This document shows positions 47,859 to 56,454 of a stretch of 64,000 bases of DNA, piece after piece. This DNA is from Icerya purchasi (lineage: Eukaryota > Arthropoda > Insecta > Hemiptera > Monophlebidae): the NCBI GenBank assembly GCA_039619475.1, contig CM077115.1, positions 397,640,557-397,704,556 on the forward strand, in the 5' to 3' direction. The translations under genes and the position numbers were made by a program. The notes below the pieces were generated by a model. That model was given only the letters and a program-made list of their open reading frames with translations, was not told the origin of the DNA and did not search any database. How positions within the stretch are numbered: position 1 is the stretch's first letter; each line of letters starts with the position of its first letter.

Positions 47859-50511
47859 ATCTTAAGAACATACATTTATTTTTTTTGACTTTTCTTTAAA
47901 GACCACCTGTCTTTAACGTGAAAAAAGAGAAAAGAAGATATATTGATAAAGATAAATTTAGTATATTGTTTGAATATCCGAATTGATCGTTCCTAATATA
48001 TCCTTTTCTTATCTCATAATTAGCAAATAGACGATAATTCGGATCTGATCCAGATATTCGGACGATATACTTGATTTGTGTCTTTAATTAATTATTTGTT
48101 CTTTTTTAGTTGACGATGTACGTTCTTAAAACGACGTTTCTAGCTTATTTTATTTAATGCTTGTATTCTTAAGACGTTTATTTGTTATTTTTATTATTTT
48201 ATTATCTGATTAATAAAAAGAAGAGGTTATTATATTTTCTTTTTTCGCATAGATGTTGACTGTTTAATTTTAATAATTCTTTGTTAATTCGAAAGTGTAC
48301 CCCGGTCGTCAATGATGGTATTAAGCATATACCGTTCTGCTAGATTATCACAGATTAATCGTTGAAAATGAATGTAAAAAAAGAGGATCCCCTTAGAGGA
48401 GTTTTTTTTTGGTAATATAACAAACGGCCAGTGACACACTTAAAATATTAATAATTTACTAAAGAAACGTAAGTTAGAAAAACCGCTAATTTTTAATAAG
48501 ACAAAAAATTAAATCATTTTTAATTAGCGCGGGTAAATACGAATTCGAATAAAAGAAATTGAACCCCTTAATAGTAGCAACGCCATTTACGAGCTCATCG
48601 TTGACAGAAGTAGTACTATTATAATATTACTGCGTATGAATTTTCATATCTTTTATTTATCAGCTTAACCGTACGGGTCGGTGGTGATCCTACATATACA
48701 ACGATATCAGGAAGTATCGGTGGGTATTCTAGTTATTGAAATAAATTTAAAAAAAAAAAAATCCCCGTATAGAGATATATTTTCTTTGCTCAATATAACT
48801 GGACAAAAATTAACTAAAATAATTTCCTATGAACACCTAGAATTTTAAAGTTAAACAGGCGATAAACTGCGAGAGTAATTTCAGAGTATTATTAACGTTA
48901 CCAAATGGAAATGTAGATTCGAATAATTGAAAACCCTCAAAGCGCCATTTACAAGCTCGTTACTGATGGGATTTGAGCTATTTATACAATATATCGAAAA
49001 TTGCAACATTTTAATTTAGTCCATCCGTATTATCGTTTAAATGTTCCGACACTAAATATTGCCAAATAAAATAGTTTCTTAGAAACAAAAAAGAAAAAAA
49101 AAAAAGAAAAACACCGCCTTCAAGTGTACTCTATAAATTTTAGAATATACCCTAAAGGAGAGATATTATGATTATTCTTAAAGAACATTCGTATATATAT
49201 GTATATACCTTAATTAGAGTCTCGGTCTATACTAAATTCAAAGTGCAACAAAATTAAAAAACCGCATTAAATTTTTCTGACGTTTCTAATATTTAGCTTA
49301 TAGAAAACGAGTGACTTTTGTTTAATTTGGTTTCTTAAATGTTGCAACCTCGGGCAGATTAAAAATGAAGATTACTCCGAAACAGATCTTAATAAAAATG
49401 AGGAAAACCGAGTACCGGAGTAAGAACCGGCAGCAGGTAATTTGGAGAAGAATTTTTTGAAAGAAAATGAATGCTCCTTAATTCGTCGCCTTAATCGCTT
49501 CGAGAATTAAACGTGCAAACCACGTTGCAAACGGGAAAATACGGCACATTAATCCTTCGGCCGTCTGAAGATCTTCAATCTGGCTCTGCTCGGCTAACGG
49601 GACAATATTTTTCGTAAATTCTGGAACGGTTTGGAAAATGCGCTTAACGCTATAACGAGAGAAAATCCGATAAAACCAGTTTCTCGCAGTTGGAGTATGC
49701 GAGCGCAATGTCAAAAAACAATCGACGCAGAAGGGAACACGGCCGACAGACACTTACGATAAATGAAAAAAATTCGACGATAAAGGTTAATTAAGTAGTC
49801 GGATAGGTTGTTGTACGACCGAATTTGAACCTGTTTTGTTGTTTATCAACCAAAGGTCCTGCGACACGGACAGGCGGACAAACGACCGATACATTTGAAA
49901 GATCTCGTTGCGATTAGAGTTGAAAAAAGTCGCCGAGAAATATTCGCGGAAATTTCATTACTTATCGTTCTTTTAATTCGTTGCGGACCCCCCGCACCCT
50001 TGCACTCGCGTTCATCGCGTTCGGCAACGATTCATTAAAAGTAATATACCGGTGCAGGATTTATGAAAAATAATTAGCTTCGCTTTTGTTTCAATAACGA
50101 TTAGGAGAAAATTGGCGCGAATAAGATATTTTCGGCGTAATTAAATCCCTACAGTTGTTCAATGGCCGCTCGACCATAGCAAAATTTCACGTAGCCACTT
50201 ATCGAAATTCCGAAATACCATCGGAAGCTGCCGGTAAAAACATGTCCTATTCGCTGTCCGCGTTATTTTATCTGAAAAACGCAGACTGCATTCCAGCCAT
50301 TTATAATGCATAATCAAATTTTACGATAGCGCGCCATTTAGCCCCCCCCATATTCATAAGAAACGATTCCCATTGCAGGGAGAAATTTGAAATGTGCAAC
50401 ATGTTTCCTAAAAATCGTTTACCGTACATTTGAATACAACATTATCCAATATTAATTACAATTGAAATAATTGAAAGAAGCGAATGAGGAATGATTACTT
50501 TTCCTTTCGCA
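47859..50511. other. Unassigned AT-rich intergenic sequence
   Basis: No gene recognised. A weak duplication with a spacing of about 370 bp is visible (see findings). The 91-codon minus-strand frame 49478-49753 has no domain. Confidence 0.4.
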
Positions 50512-50654
50512 AATCGCTAGCTGATGATGATCGCTAAGTAATGATCGCTAAGTAATGATCGTTAAGTGATGCTCGCTAAGTAATGATCGCTAGGTGATGA
50601 TCGCTAAGTGATAATCGCTAGGTGATGATCGCTAGGTGATGATCGCTAGATGAA
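50512..50654. repeat. 14-bp minisatellite
   Basis: Nine contiguous 14-bp units from 50529 to 50654, consensus GATCGCTARGTGAT/AAT. A further divergent unit lies at 50512-50525, separated by an extra GAT. Units differ by single substitutions. There are no unique spacers, so this is a plain tandem array. Confidence 0.95.
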
Positions 50655-51314
50655 CCAGTTTATTTTAAGAATACATTTCACCCATATTGTACAGTTCTTT
50701 ATTAAAAAGTTTCAAAGATAAAGTATTTAGTTGTGTTTTATGCTATTCGAATTACTTTAACTGTTATTATAAACATTTTATTTGCTTCGTTTTGTTAGTG
50801 TTTGTTAGTTTTGTTTAACTTACATATCACACTGAAAAACGAGAAATTAATCAAAGCTGTTAGAAATTACGAATTGCGTTATGTAATAAAAAGAAAATTA
50901 CTTTTAACATCTAAATATAAATTTTGAATATGCGCAAAGGTTTAGAAACATCAAATAAAGGCAAACCGCACTTCTTCCACATATTTAAAGACAAGCGAAA
51001 AATGTTAAACGATTACGAAAATTAAAACATAATTCACAAATTTAATTGTAGAATTTCTTCGCGCAACAAACTCATCGCAATAGGCAGTCGAAAAAAACAC
51101 ATTTCACATTCCACATTTCGCATTTTAAATTTCTAGCTGCAATAATGGACTTATAAGAAGCCGTGCTGGTAGAAATGCGGCGTAGAATTTTTCTAGCTTA
51201 GCAGTCAGGTTAGTGTACAACCTAAAACTAAACCATCTCTCTTGCATTTTCATCTATTTGTATACATAATTATATTTACTTACGTGTAAAAAGTAAAATC
51301 ACATTAAAATTCAT
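50655..51314. other. Unassigned AT-rich intergenic sequence
   Basis: Nothing recognisable. Confidence 0.4.
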
Positions 51315-51604
51315 TCGTAATTCTTAGACTACCCTCCATTAAAAAAAATGTCCCAATTTTATGTAACGAAAAAATGTCTTAATTTTATATAATGAAAGTT
51401 AAATGTTAGGATAGAATTTTTGTGATTACGTTATTTTTTTGTGTTGATTCCAATAATAATTACGTTCTAAATTTTGATAATTTTATACAAAGTATAGAAG
51501 AGAAAGAGACAGAAATGAAAGCAAGAGGGTTCAAGGGACATAGCCCCTTGCGAGACCAAAATGACCGAGTTTATATATACATATATTGTATATATATGTA
51601 TATA

Positions 51605-51647
<43 letters not shown>

Positions 51648-51670
51648 GTATGTATATGTATATGTATATG

Positions 51671-51703
<33 letters not shown>

Positions 51704-51720
51704 ATATGTATATATGCATA
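51315..51720 (+). repeat. Dispersed repeat R, copy 2, ending in a long TA/TATG microsatellite
   Basis: Matches 30966-31320. An internal 27-bp block (AAAAAATGTCYYAATTTTAT) is tandemly doubled here and single in copy 1. The stem before the microsatellite reads CAAGGG with CCCTTG, pairing preserved although the bases differ from copy 1. The microsatellite (51571-51720) is about 150 bp of TATATG variants. Frames inside it on both strands are artefacts. Confidence 0.75.
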
Positions 51721-52484
51721 ACACACTGAAGTATGCTTATTAAATGGAGAAAAGCATCAAAATGTACCTGAAATTTAATTGATCAATTGAAGCGGCAATA
51801 AATAATTATATCATTCACGGCGGATTATTTAATTTATTCACAGTAATTATCGGAAGAGACGTTTGCAAAAAGTGCGCGCAGTTTTTTTCAGATAATAATG
51901 AATAAGAGCTGTTTCATTGCACACTTCTGTCAACTCGGAATAAAAGTCTTCACTTACAGCAATATAAATGTACAAATGAGGGTTTTTTTTGTGCGGTAAA
52001 AATTTATACGAAAAGCACGTATCATCATTTAAAGTAAATTCTAAAACTGAACGTTCATGGACGAAAATGGACATTATTGGCATTGTATTAGTCCACCAAT
52101 TTTTCTATAACTTCAGTGAATTCAACATTATCAGCGATCGATTAAATCAAAGTCGCTCTTGCAGAAAATGAAATTACTCCTGTTTTTCAAAGGCAGATGG
52201 ATAAATTTCGTTTGTTTCCTTCCGTGCGATAGTATGTATTCCTGCAATCTTGAAATTTATCGTGCCTAAGTGTTCCTCAAAAACTACTCGAATCATAAAA
52301 AATAACATTTAGCCAAGTTCTCAAAATATTCTTCAAGATATGTACAAAATCATAGTTTGTTTTTTTTTTTTTGTTTTTTTTGTTCGCATCGCTGGTATTT
52401 GAAATTTCATAAATGTTTAACAACATTTTAAATATCATATAATAAAGAATCTTTTACCATCCTGTTTGTTAATTACTGATTGTA
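51721..52484. other. Unassigned AT-rich intergenic sequence
   Basis: Nothing recognisable. A T-rich run lies at 52361-52381. Confidence 0.4.
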
Positions 52485-52551
52485 GTAAGTTATAACAAAT
52501 ACAAATATAACAAAAAAATTTAAGTATAAAATGATTGCTTACTTAGAAACG
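52485..52551. repeat. Left inverted arm of the Penelope-like element
   Basis: 67 bp beginning GTAAGTTATAACAAATAC and ending TTACTTAGAAACG. It pairs with 53357-53423 in inverted orientation with four mismatches. It lacks the hammerhead sequence that adjoins the right arm. Confidence 0.85.
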
Positions 52552-52624
52552 TGAGCAAATAATAGGAAAAATGAATACAAAAAATAAAATGAAAATTGAA
52601 ATATAAATAGAAAAATAATATTAA

Positions 52625-53111
52625 CAGCAAAAATCGATGGATAACATTTACTTTTATAAATAACAATATATACAAATTAAGTAATTTATTTAAAAAACAA
52701 AGATTAAAAATAGCATTTATAATGAACCAAAAAATAAAATAATCGCCGTAAATAAAGGAAATAATAATAATATATGTGAACATAGTGGTATATATAAAAT
52801 AAACTGTGATGATTGTGAGAAAGCATACATCGGGGTCAAACAGATAGAAAAATTAAATGTAGGTATCAGGAACATATTAAATCATTTAAAAATAATGAAA
52901 TAGAAAAATTCACTTATACTGAACATTTAATAAGAAATAAACATACACCAAATTCATTAGAAAAAAACGGTCACAGTCTTAGCTACATATAACAGAGGTG
53001 ACATCATGAACGTGTAGCGCTGAAAATTATTACATAAATAAACACAAAATTAATATATTAAACGACCAAATACCGAATAATAATAACCCGCTTTTTAATA
53101 TAAAACTTTAA
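52625..53111 (+). pseudogene. Penelope-like GIY-YIG endonuclease, frameshifted
   Basis: The endonuclease that nicks the target to prime PLE reverse transcription. Frame 1, about 52625-52740: INNNIYKLSNLF and LKIAFIMNQKIK (connector after RT). Frame 2, 52721-52860: ICEHSGIYKINCDDCEKAYIG, with GIY at 52787-52795 and YIG at 52826-52834, separated by the C-x2-C pair typical of PLEs. Frame 3, 52861-52992: RYQEHIKSF..., TEHLIRNKHTPNS, including the RxxEH segment. Frame 1 again near 53034-53111: INKHKINILNDQIPNNNNPLFN, the usual PLE C terminus, with stop at 53109-53111. At least three frame changes and one stop after YIG, so it is not functional. The RT core is missing upstream. Confidence 0.75.
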
Positions 53112-53325
53112 AAAATCTTTTAATATTTGTATTTTATATTTATATTATTTAAATGTTTAATATAAACCTTAGATATTTGTTGTAGTCTATGTACATCATC
53201 TGGTTCTAACAATTTTGATATATCAACTTTAAATTGTTGATTTAAAGTATATAAACAGTTTTATTTCCTATTTGACCTCAGTGTGATTTAGAATTTATTT
53301 CTGATCACATATATTGAGTTGTCTT

Positions 53326-53366
53326 TTTAGCTGATGATGGGGGTTATACCCGAAAGCGTTTCTAAG
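53326..53366 (+). ncRNA. Hammerhead-ribozyme-like motif (type I, minimal stem III)
   Basis: The catalytic core words are CTGATGA (53331-53337) and GAAA (53352-53355). Stem II between them can form GGGT/ACCC (53341-53344 with 53348-53351), with three extra bases TGG after the core. Stem I: TTTAG (53326-53330) pairs with CTAAG (53362-53366), five pairs including one G-U. After GAAA a minimal stem III (A53355-T53360, G53356-T53359) leaves the cleavage dinucleotide TT (53360-53361), so cleavage is predicted after 53361. Very short stem III is known for PLE hammerheads. The extra TGG suggests reduced activity or a worn copy. Confidence 0.5.
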
Positions 53367-53423
53367 TAAGCAATCATTTTATACTTAAATTTTTTTGTCA
53401 TACTCGTATTTATTATAACTTAC
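53357..53423. repeat. Right inverted arm of the Penelope-like element
   Basis: Reverse complement of 52485-52551 with four mismatches. Its inner edge lies within about five bases of the predicted hammerhead cleavage position. Confidence 0.85.
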
Positions 53424-54198
53424 CATTTTAAATATCGTCCTAACACTATGACACGAGAAAAATTCTTTCGCAAGCGTACTCTTAAAAAAAATTAATCGCT
53501 CGTTCTATCATTTCACTAATTCAGGTCTTTTGATGTACATGACGAGTTCTTAATTTTCCAAACGGAGAAACTTGTTTCAGGTTAAATCGTTAGTCTCATT
53601 CGGGGAAGCTACATTTTCGGGCCTACTATCTAGGTGAGCAATGGTGCAAACTTTAACCAACAGTATAGAGCATTTTTAAATATGGTAAACGACGAACGAC
53701 ATTTATAATTTTTATTAGTCACATTCGAATCACGCGAAATATAAATTCTAATTAATACGTAATGGTTAGGTGACTGAGAGTGTAAAACGCCATTTCCAAT
53801 TTGACATATTTCATCAGTCATAATTTTTAACTGTACCAATTGATTAAAATTTTCTTCGAAATTTTCTTTTCTTTGCTACCGACAAAATATCAACAACGTA
53901 CTCTAGATTACTCTAGAATATCTTTAATTTGGAAAAATTGCAGTAAATTCGTATAAGGAGATCAATTTGAGATCATTTAAAAATCGAATGATAAAATCCA
54001 CTTTAAACGGTTTTCGGTTAGTAATATTGTCTTCAATATAAAAACATCAACAGCTGATCTTTTCTTTGTTTTGTTTTGTTTTTTTTCAAACGTATACCGG
54101 GATGTTTCAGTCGTTAGCACATCGTGGTGATTAAGAACAAAAAAGGTATTATCTTATCACCAGGAATTTTAAATTCCCAATAGCGCCAATTTCCGATT
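53424..54198. other. Unassigned AT-rich intergenic sequence
   Basis: Nothing recognisable. Confidence 0.4.
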
Positions 54199-54200
54199 TA

Positions 54201-54236
<36 letters not shown>
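54199..54236. repeat. TTA trinucleotide microsatellite
   Basis: About twelve TTA units. Confidence 0.95.
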
Positions 54237-55337
54237 GGCAAGCTTATAAAAGAATACTTATTCATCTAAGTTGCGGATCTGTTCTTTCTTTTACCGTTTC
54301 TTTGAATGAATAAGTAGGTAATTTCGGGAAAATGCTCTGTGAATAATTCCATTAACCGTGCCCCATTTCGAAGCAAGGCCCCTTTAACTATATATAAGCA
54401 ATTGCAAAATGTCTTAGAGTACGTACTCCACTAAAATTTGACGGAATAAAATTCTTCCCAGCAATTTATCCGGGGATCAATTTAAAAGCAACATGTTTTA
54501 AAATTTGAAAAACACTTGACGTTTTATTGCCTTTAAAAATAAACTTTAACTATTATTACAACTGAGAGCGGTGCATTAGGCATTGTAACGAAATTGCGTC
54601 TGTTTAATAAGCCCATTATTAAAGTTTAATTATAAAAATATTTACACTTTTACATTTTTACCTTTTTATATTTTTACACTATCATTTTATGGTCAGTTTA
54701 TAATACTGTAAACCGCATCCGAAGGAAAATCATTCGAGCTATTTTTAGACAGGAACGTGATTAGTATAAGTACTGTTTTAAAATACATACAAAAACTGAA
54801 TCGAAATTGACCAAAAACTCCCCGGTATGTAAACGATATATAAATATCGGCAGTCGTGTTGCCGCCCGCCCATTTTAATCGCAGAACGGCCGCTTATTAA
54901 CTAATGACGGCCACGATTTAACCATCATCTTAAACAGCAAGCGTAAGAGGAATGCATTGGTGGTACTGAATGTGCTCTTCCCGTCGATTCCATGTCAGTT
55001 ATGATAAGAAATTGAGCATCTGCAGGAAACTGGTTACAGACATTGCAACAGTAAGGAACCGGTTTAATTTTGCCTGCCACACCTAGTAAGCAAAATTTTC
55101 GCCTTTCTTTTCTAGAATTTGGGAAATTCAGTAAAATTTTCCAGATTTTTCGCGATAAATTTCGTTCACCTAGCATGGCAGTTAATTACGGTACAAATAA
55201 TAATGGCAATAAGCGCTGATTTAATTATTATTATTAATATTATTAATTATTAATTAATTAATCGATTATTAATAATTACAATTCATTATCGATTTATTTT
55301 CGCAACTTGAACATACCGATTGCCGCCTAGTAATAAT
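54237..55337. other. Unassigned AT-rich intergenic sequence
   Basis: No gene recognised. The 83-codon minus-strand frame (54925-55176) has several cysteines but no zinc-finger spacing I trust. A TAAT-rich tract lies at 55215-55280. Confidence 0.4.
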
Positions 55338-55602
55338 GTCGTCGCGATAATAGCCTATAGTTGCTAAAGCGCTTGGAGGATTCCGTTTTGGAAGTAGCGG
55401 GTTCGATCCCAAGCGACGACAGAAATTATTACGGAAAATTAAATACTCGCTAATAAATTCATACATCCAAAAATGGATCCGGCTGTTACCGAGATAGGAA
55501 GACTTTTTCATCTGGCACAAGACTGGAACGCATGGATCAAATTGGTGAAAGATGTGGACGCCAACCTTCGATAGCGAAGACGACTCAAGAAGAAGAAGAA
55601 TA
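55338..55602 (+). mobile_element. tRNA-derived SINE-like element with LINE-like GAA tail
   Basis: Head 55338-55420 is tRNA-like. A 7-bp acceptor-type stem is perfect (GTCGTCG at 55338-55344 with CGACGAC at 55414-55420). An A box follows (TAGCCTATAGTT, 55351-55362, then GCTAAAGCGCTTGG as a D-arm-like segment), and a B box (GGTTCGATCCC, 55400-55410). The T stem is mispaired, so it is not a working tRNA, but the pol III promoter words are good. The body (55441-55580) keeps a frame reading VTEIGRLFHLAQDWNAWIKL and VKDVDANLR, similar to LINE ORF2 C termini. It ends in AAGAAGAAGAAGAA (55589-55602). Sharing a 3' end with a partner LINE is common for SINEs; the partner is inferred from the 27.6-kb fragment. 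The 133-codon minus-strand frame is a shadow. Confidence 0.65.
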
Positions 55603-56115
55603 AATTCACACGGAAGGCAATGGCAAACATGCGTACCATCCATATTTAGTAACCAGCAGCAGACACACACACTTGAACCGAATTTGTATATCGATAAATC
55701 AAATAATCACAATATTAGTTCCAAGTGTGGTCTCGGCTACTAGCGTTTTGATTATAACAACTGCCTAGGACACTATGCTTATGTCTGTACAACTGAAATG
55801 TGTACAGAGTTAATCGCCGATGCTGAGGAATTAAGTATGACACTATAATATAATAAGCTTGCTGGTATTTTTACGTAGGTAATATTATATTATTTTTTGC
55901 GAGTCAATTCATCATTAAAAACATCAATTTTGCGATTTTATTATTTATACGTTTCGTGCGGAGGTTCTTTTGAGACAACAGTCAATTTTTTGTTTTTTCC
56001 GAAAACTTTACCCTGAGGCCAAACCAAGTCAAACAGGAATAGAGAGGAATGATTTTTCTGAATGTCGTTCTCATTCGAATCGATACACTGTGACGCATGC
56101 ATAATACCGGTTGTT
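55603..56115. other. Unassigned intergenic sequence
   Basis: Nothing recognisable. Confidence 0.4.
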
Positions 56116-56454
56116 TTAAATCAATTTTGACTTATTTTGCGGGGGCGATAAACTGTGCGCATTACGCGCGGAGACTAGTTTACGAGCGGGCGCCAGCCGG
56201 ACTTTGTTCGGAGAGTCCGGTAGTTGATCGAATAGCAAAAGAGTTGGACAGTCGCGAGCGTTGACTAGCGTTGCGTTTCGCGGCCACATTCTGTCACTCA
56301 CAGGCCCGTTACCGTCTGCATAGGTACTATTAGAAACGGTCGTGCTGCGCGACCGAGCTAGATTCGGGGGCACGATGTTAAACGGATGCGACGGATAGAT
56401 TAATCGTCGACCATCGCAAATTTCTGCTAATAGTAGGACGACGATGGCGCACAC
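56116..56454 (-). CDS. Unrecognised open frame, possibly a secreted-protein exon
   Basis: 112 codons on the minus strand, opening with a GTG preceded closely by a stop. A hydrophobic run, CAIVVLLLAEICDG, at residues 2-15 looks like a short signal peptide, followed by an Arg/Ser/Asn/Pro-rich region with possible N-glycosylation sites (NST, NAT). There is no ATG, no similar family I recognise, and no splice sites I can defend. It lies in a CpG-rich block where stops are rarer, so chance is a real alternative. Confidence 0.2.
   Translation of the reverse strand: MCAIVVLLLAEICDGRRLIYPSHPFNIVPPNLARSRSTTVSNSTYADGNGPVSDRMWPRNATLVNARDCPTLLLFDQLPDSPNKVRLAPARKLVSARNAHSLSPPQNKSKLI

Larger units (their letters stand above)
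52485..53423 (+). mobile_element. Penelope-like element remnant flanked by 67-bp inverted arms
   Basis: A Penelope-like retroelement (PLE) fragment. Both ends carry the same 67-bp sequence in inverted orientation: 52485-52551 and the reverse complement of 53357-53423, 63 of 67 positions matching by eye. Between them lie a decayed GIY-YIG endonuclease (about 52625-53111), a 3' UTR and a hammerhead-like fold (53326-53366). PLEs are known for GIY-YIG endonucleases, terminal pseudo-LTR sequences in direct or inverted arrangement, and hammerhead motifs in those terminal sequences. Seen here: arms, motif residues, fold. Inferred: one insertion of a 5'-truncated copy with an inverted piece of its own terminal repeat. 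The RT domain is absent. Confidence 0.75.

Noticed and set aside
50512..50654. CRISPR-like array
   Set aside because: Units are contiguous 14-mers with no unique spacers, and the context is a eukaryotic genome.
51467..51743. Four overlapping Tyr/Ile-rich frames
   Set aside because: Produced by the TATATG microsatellite on both strands.
55338..55420. Functional tRNA gene
   Set aside because: The acceptor stem and both pol III boxes are good, but the T stem is mispaired and a normal anticodon arm cannot be folded. The SINE interpretation fits the downstream body and GAA tail better.
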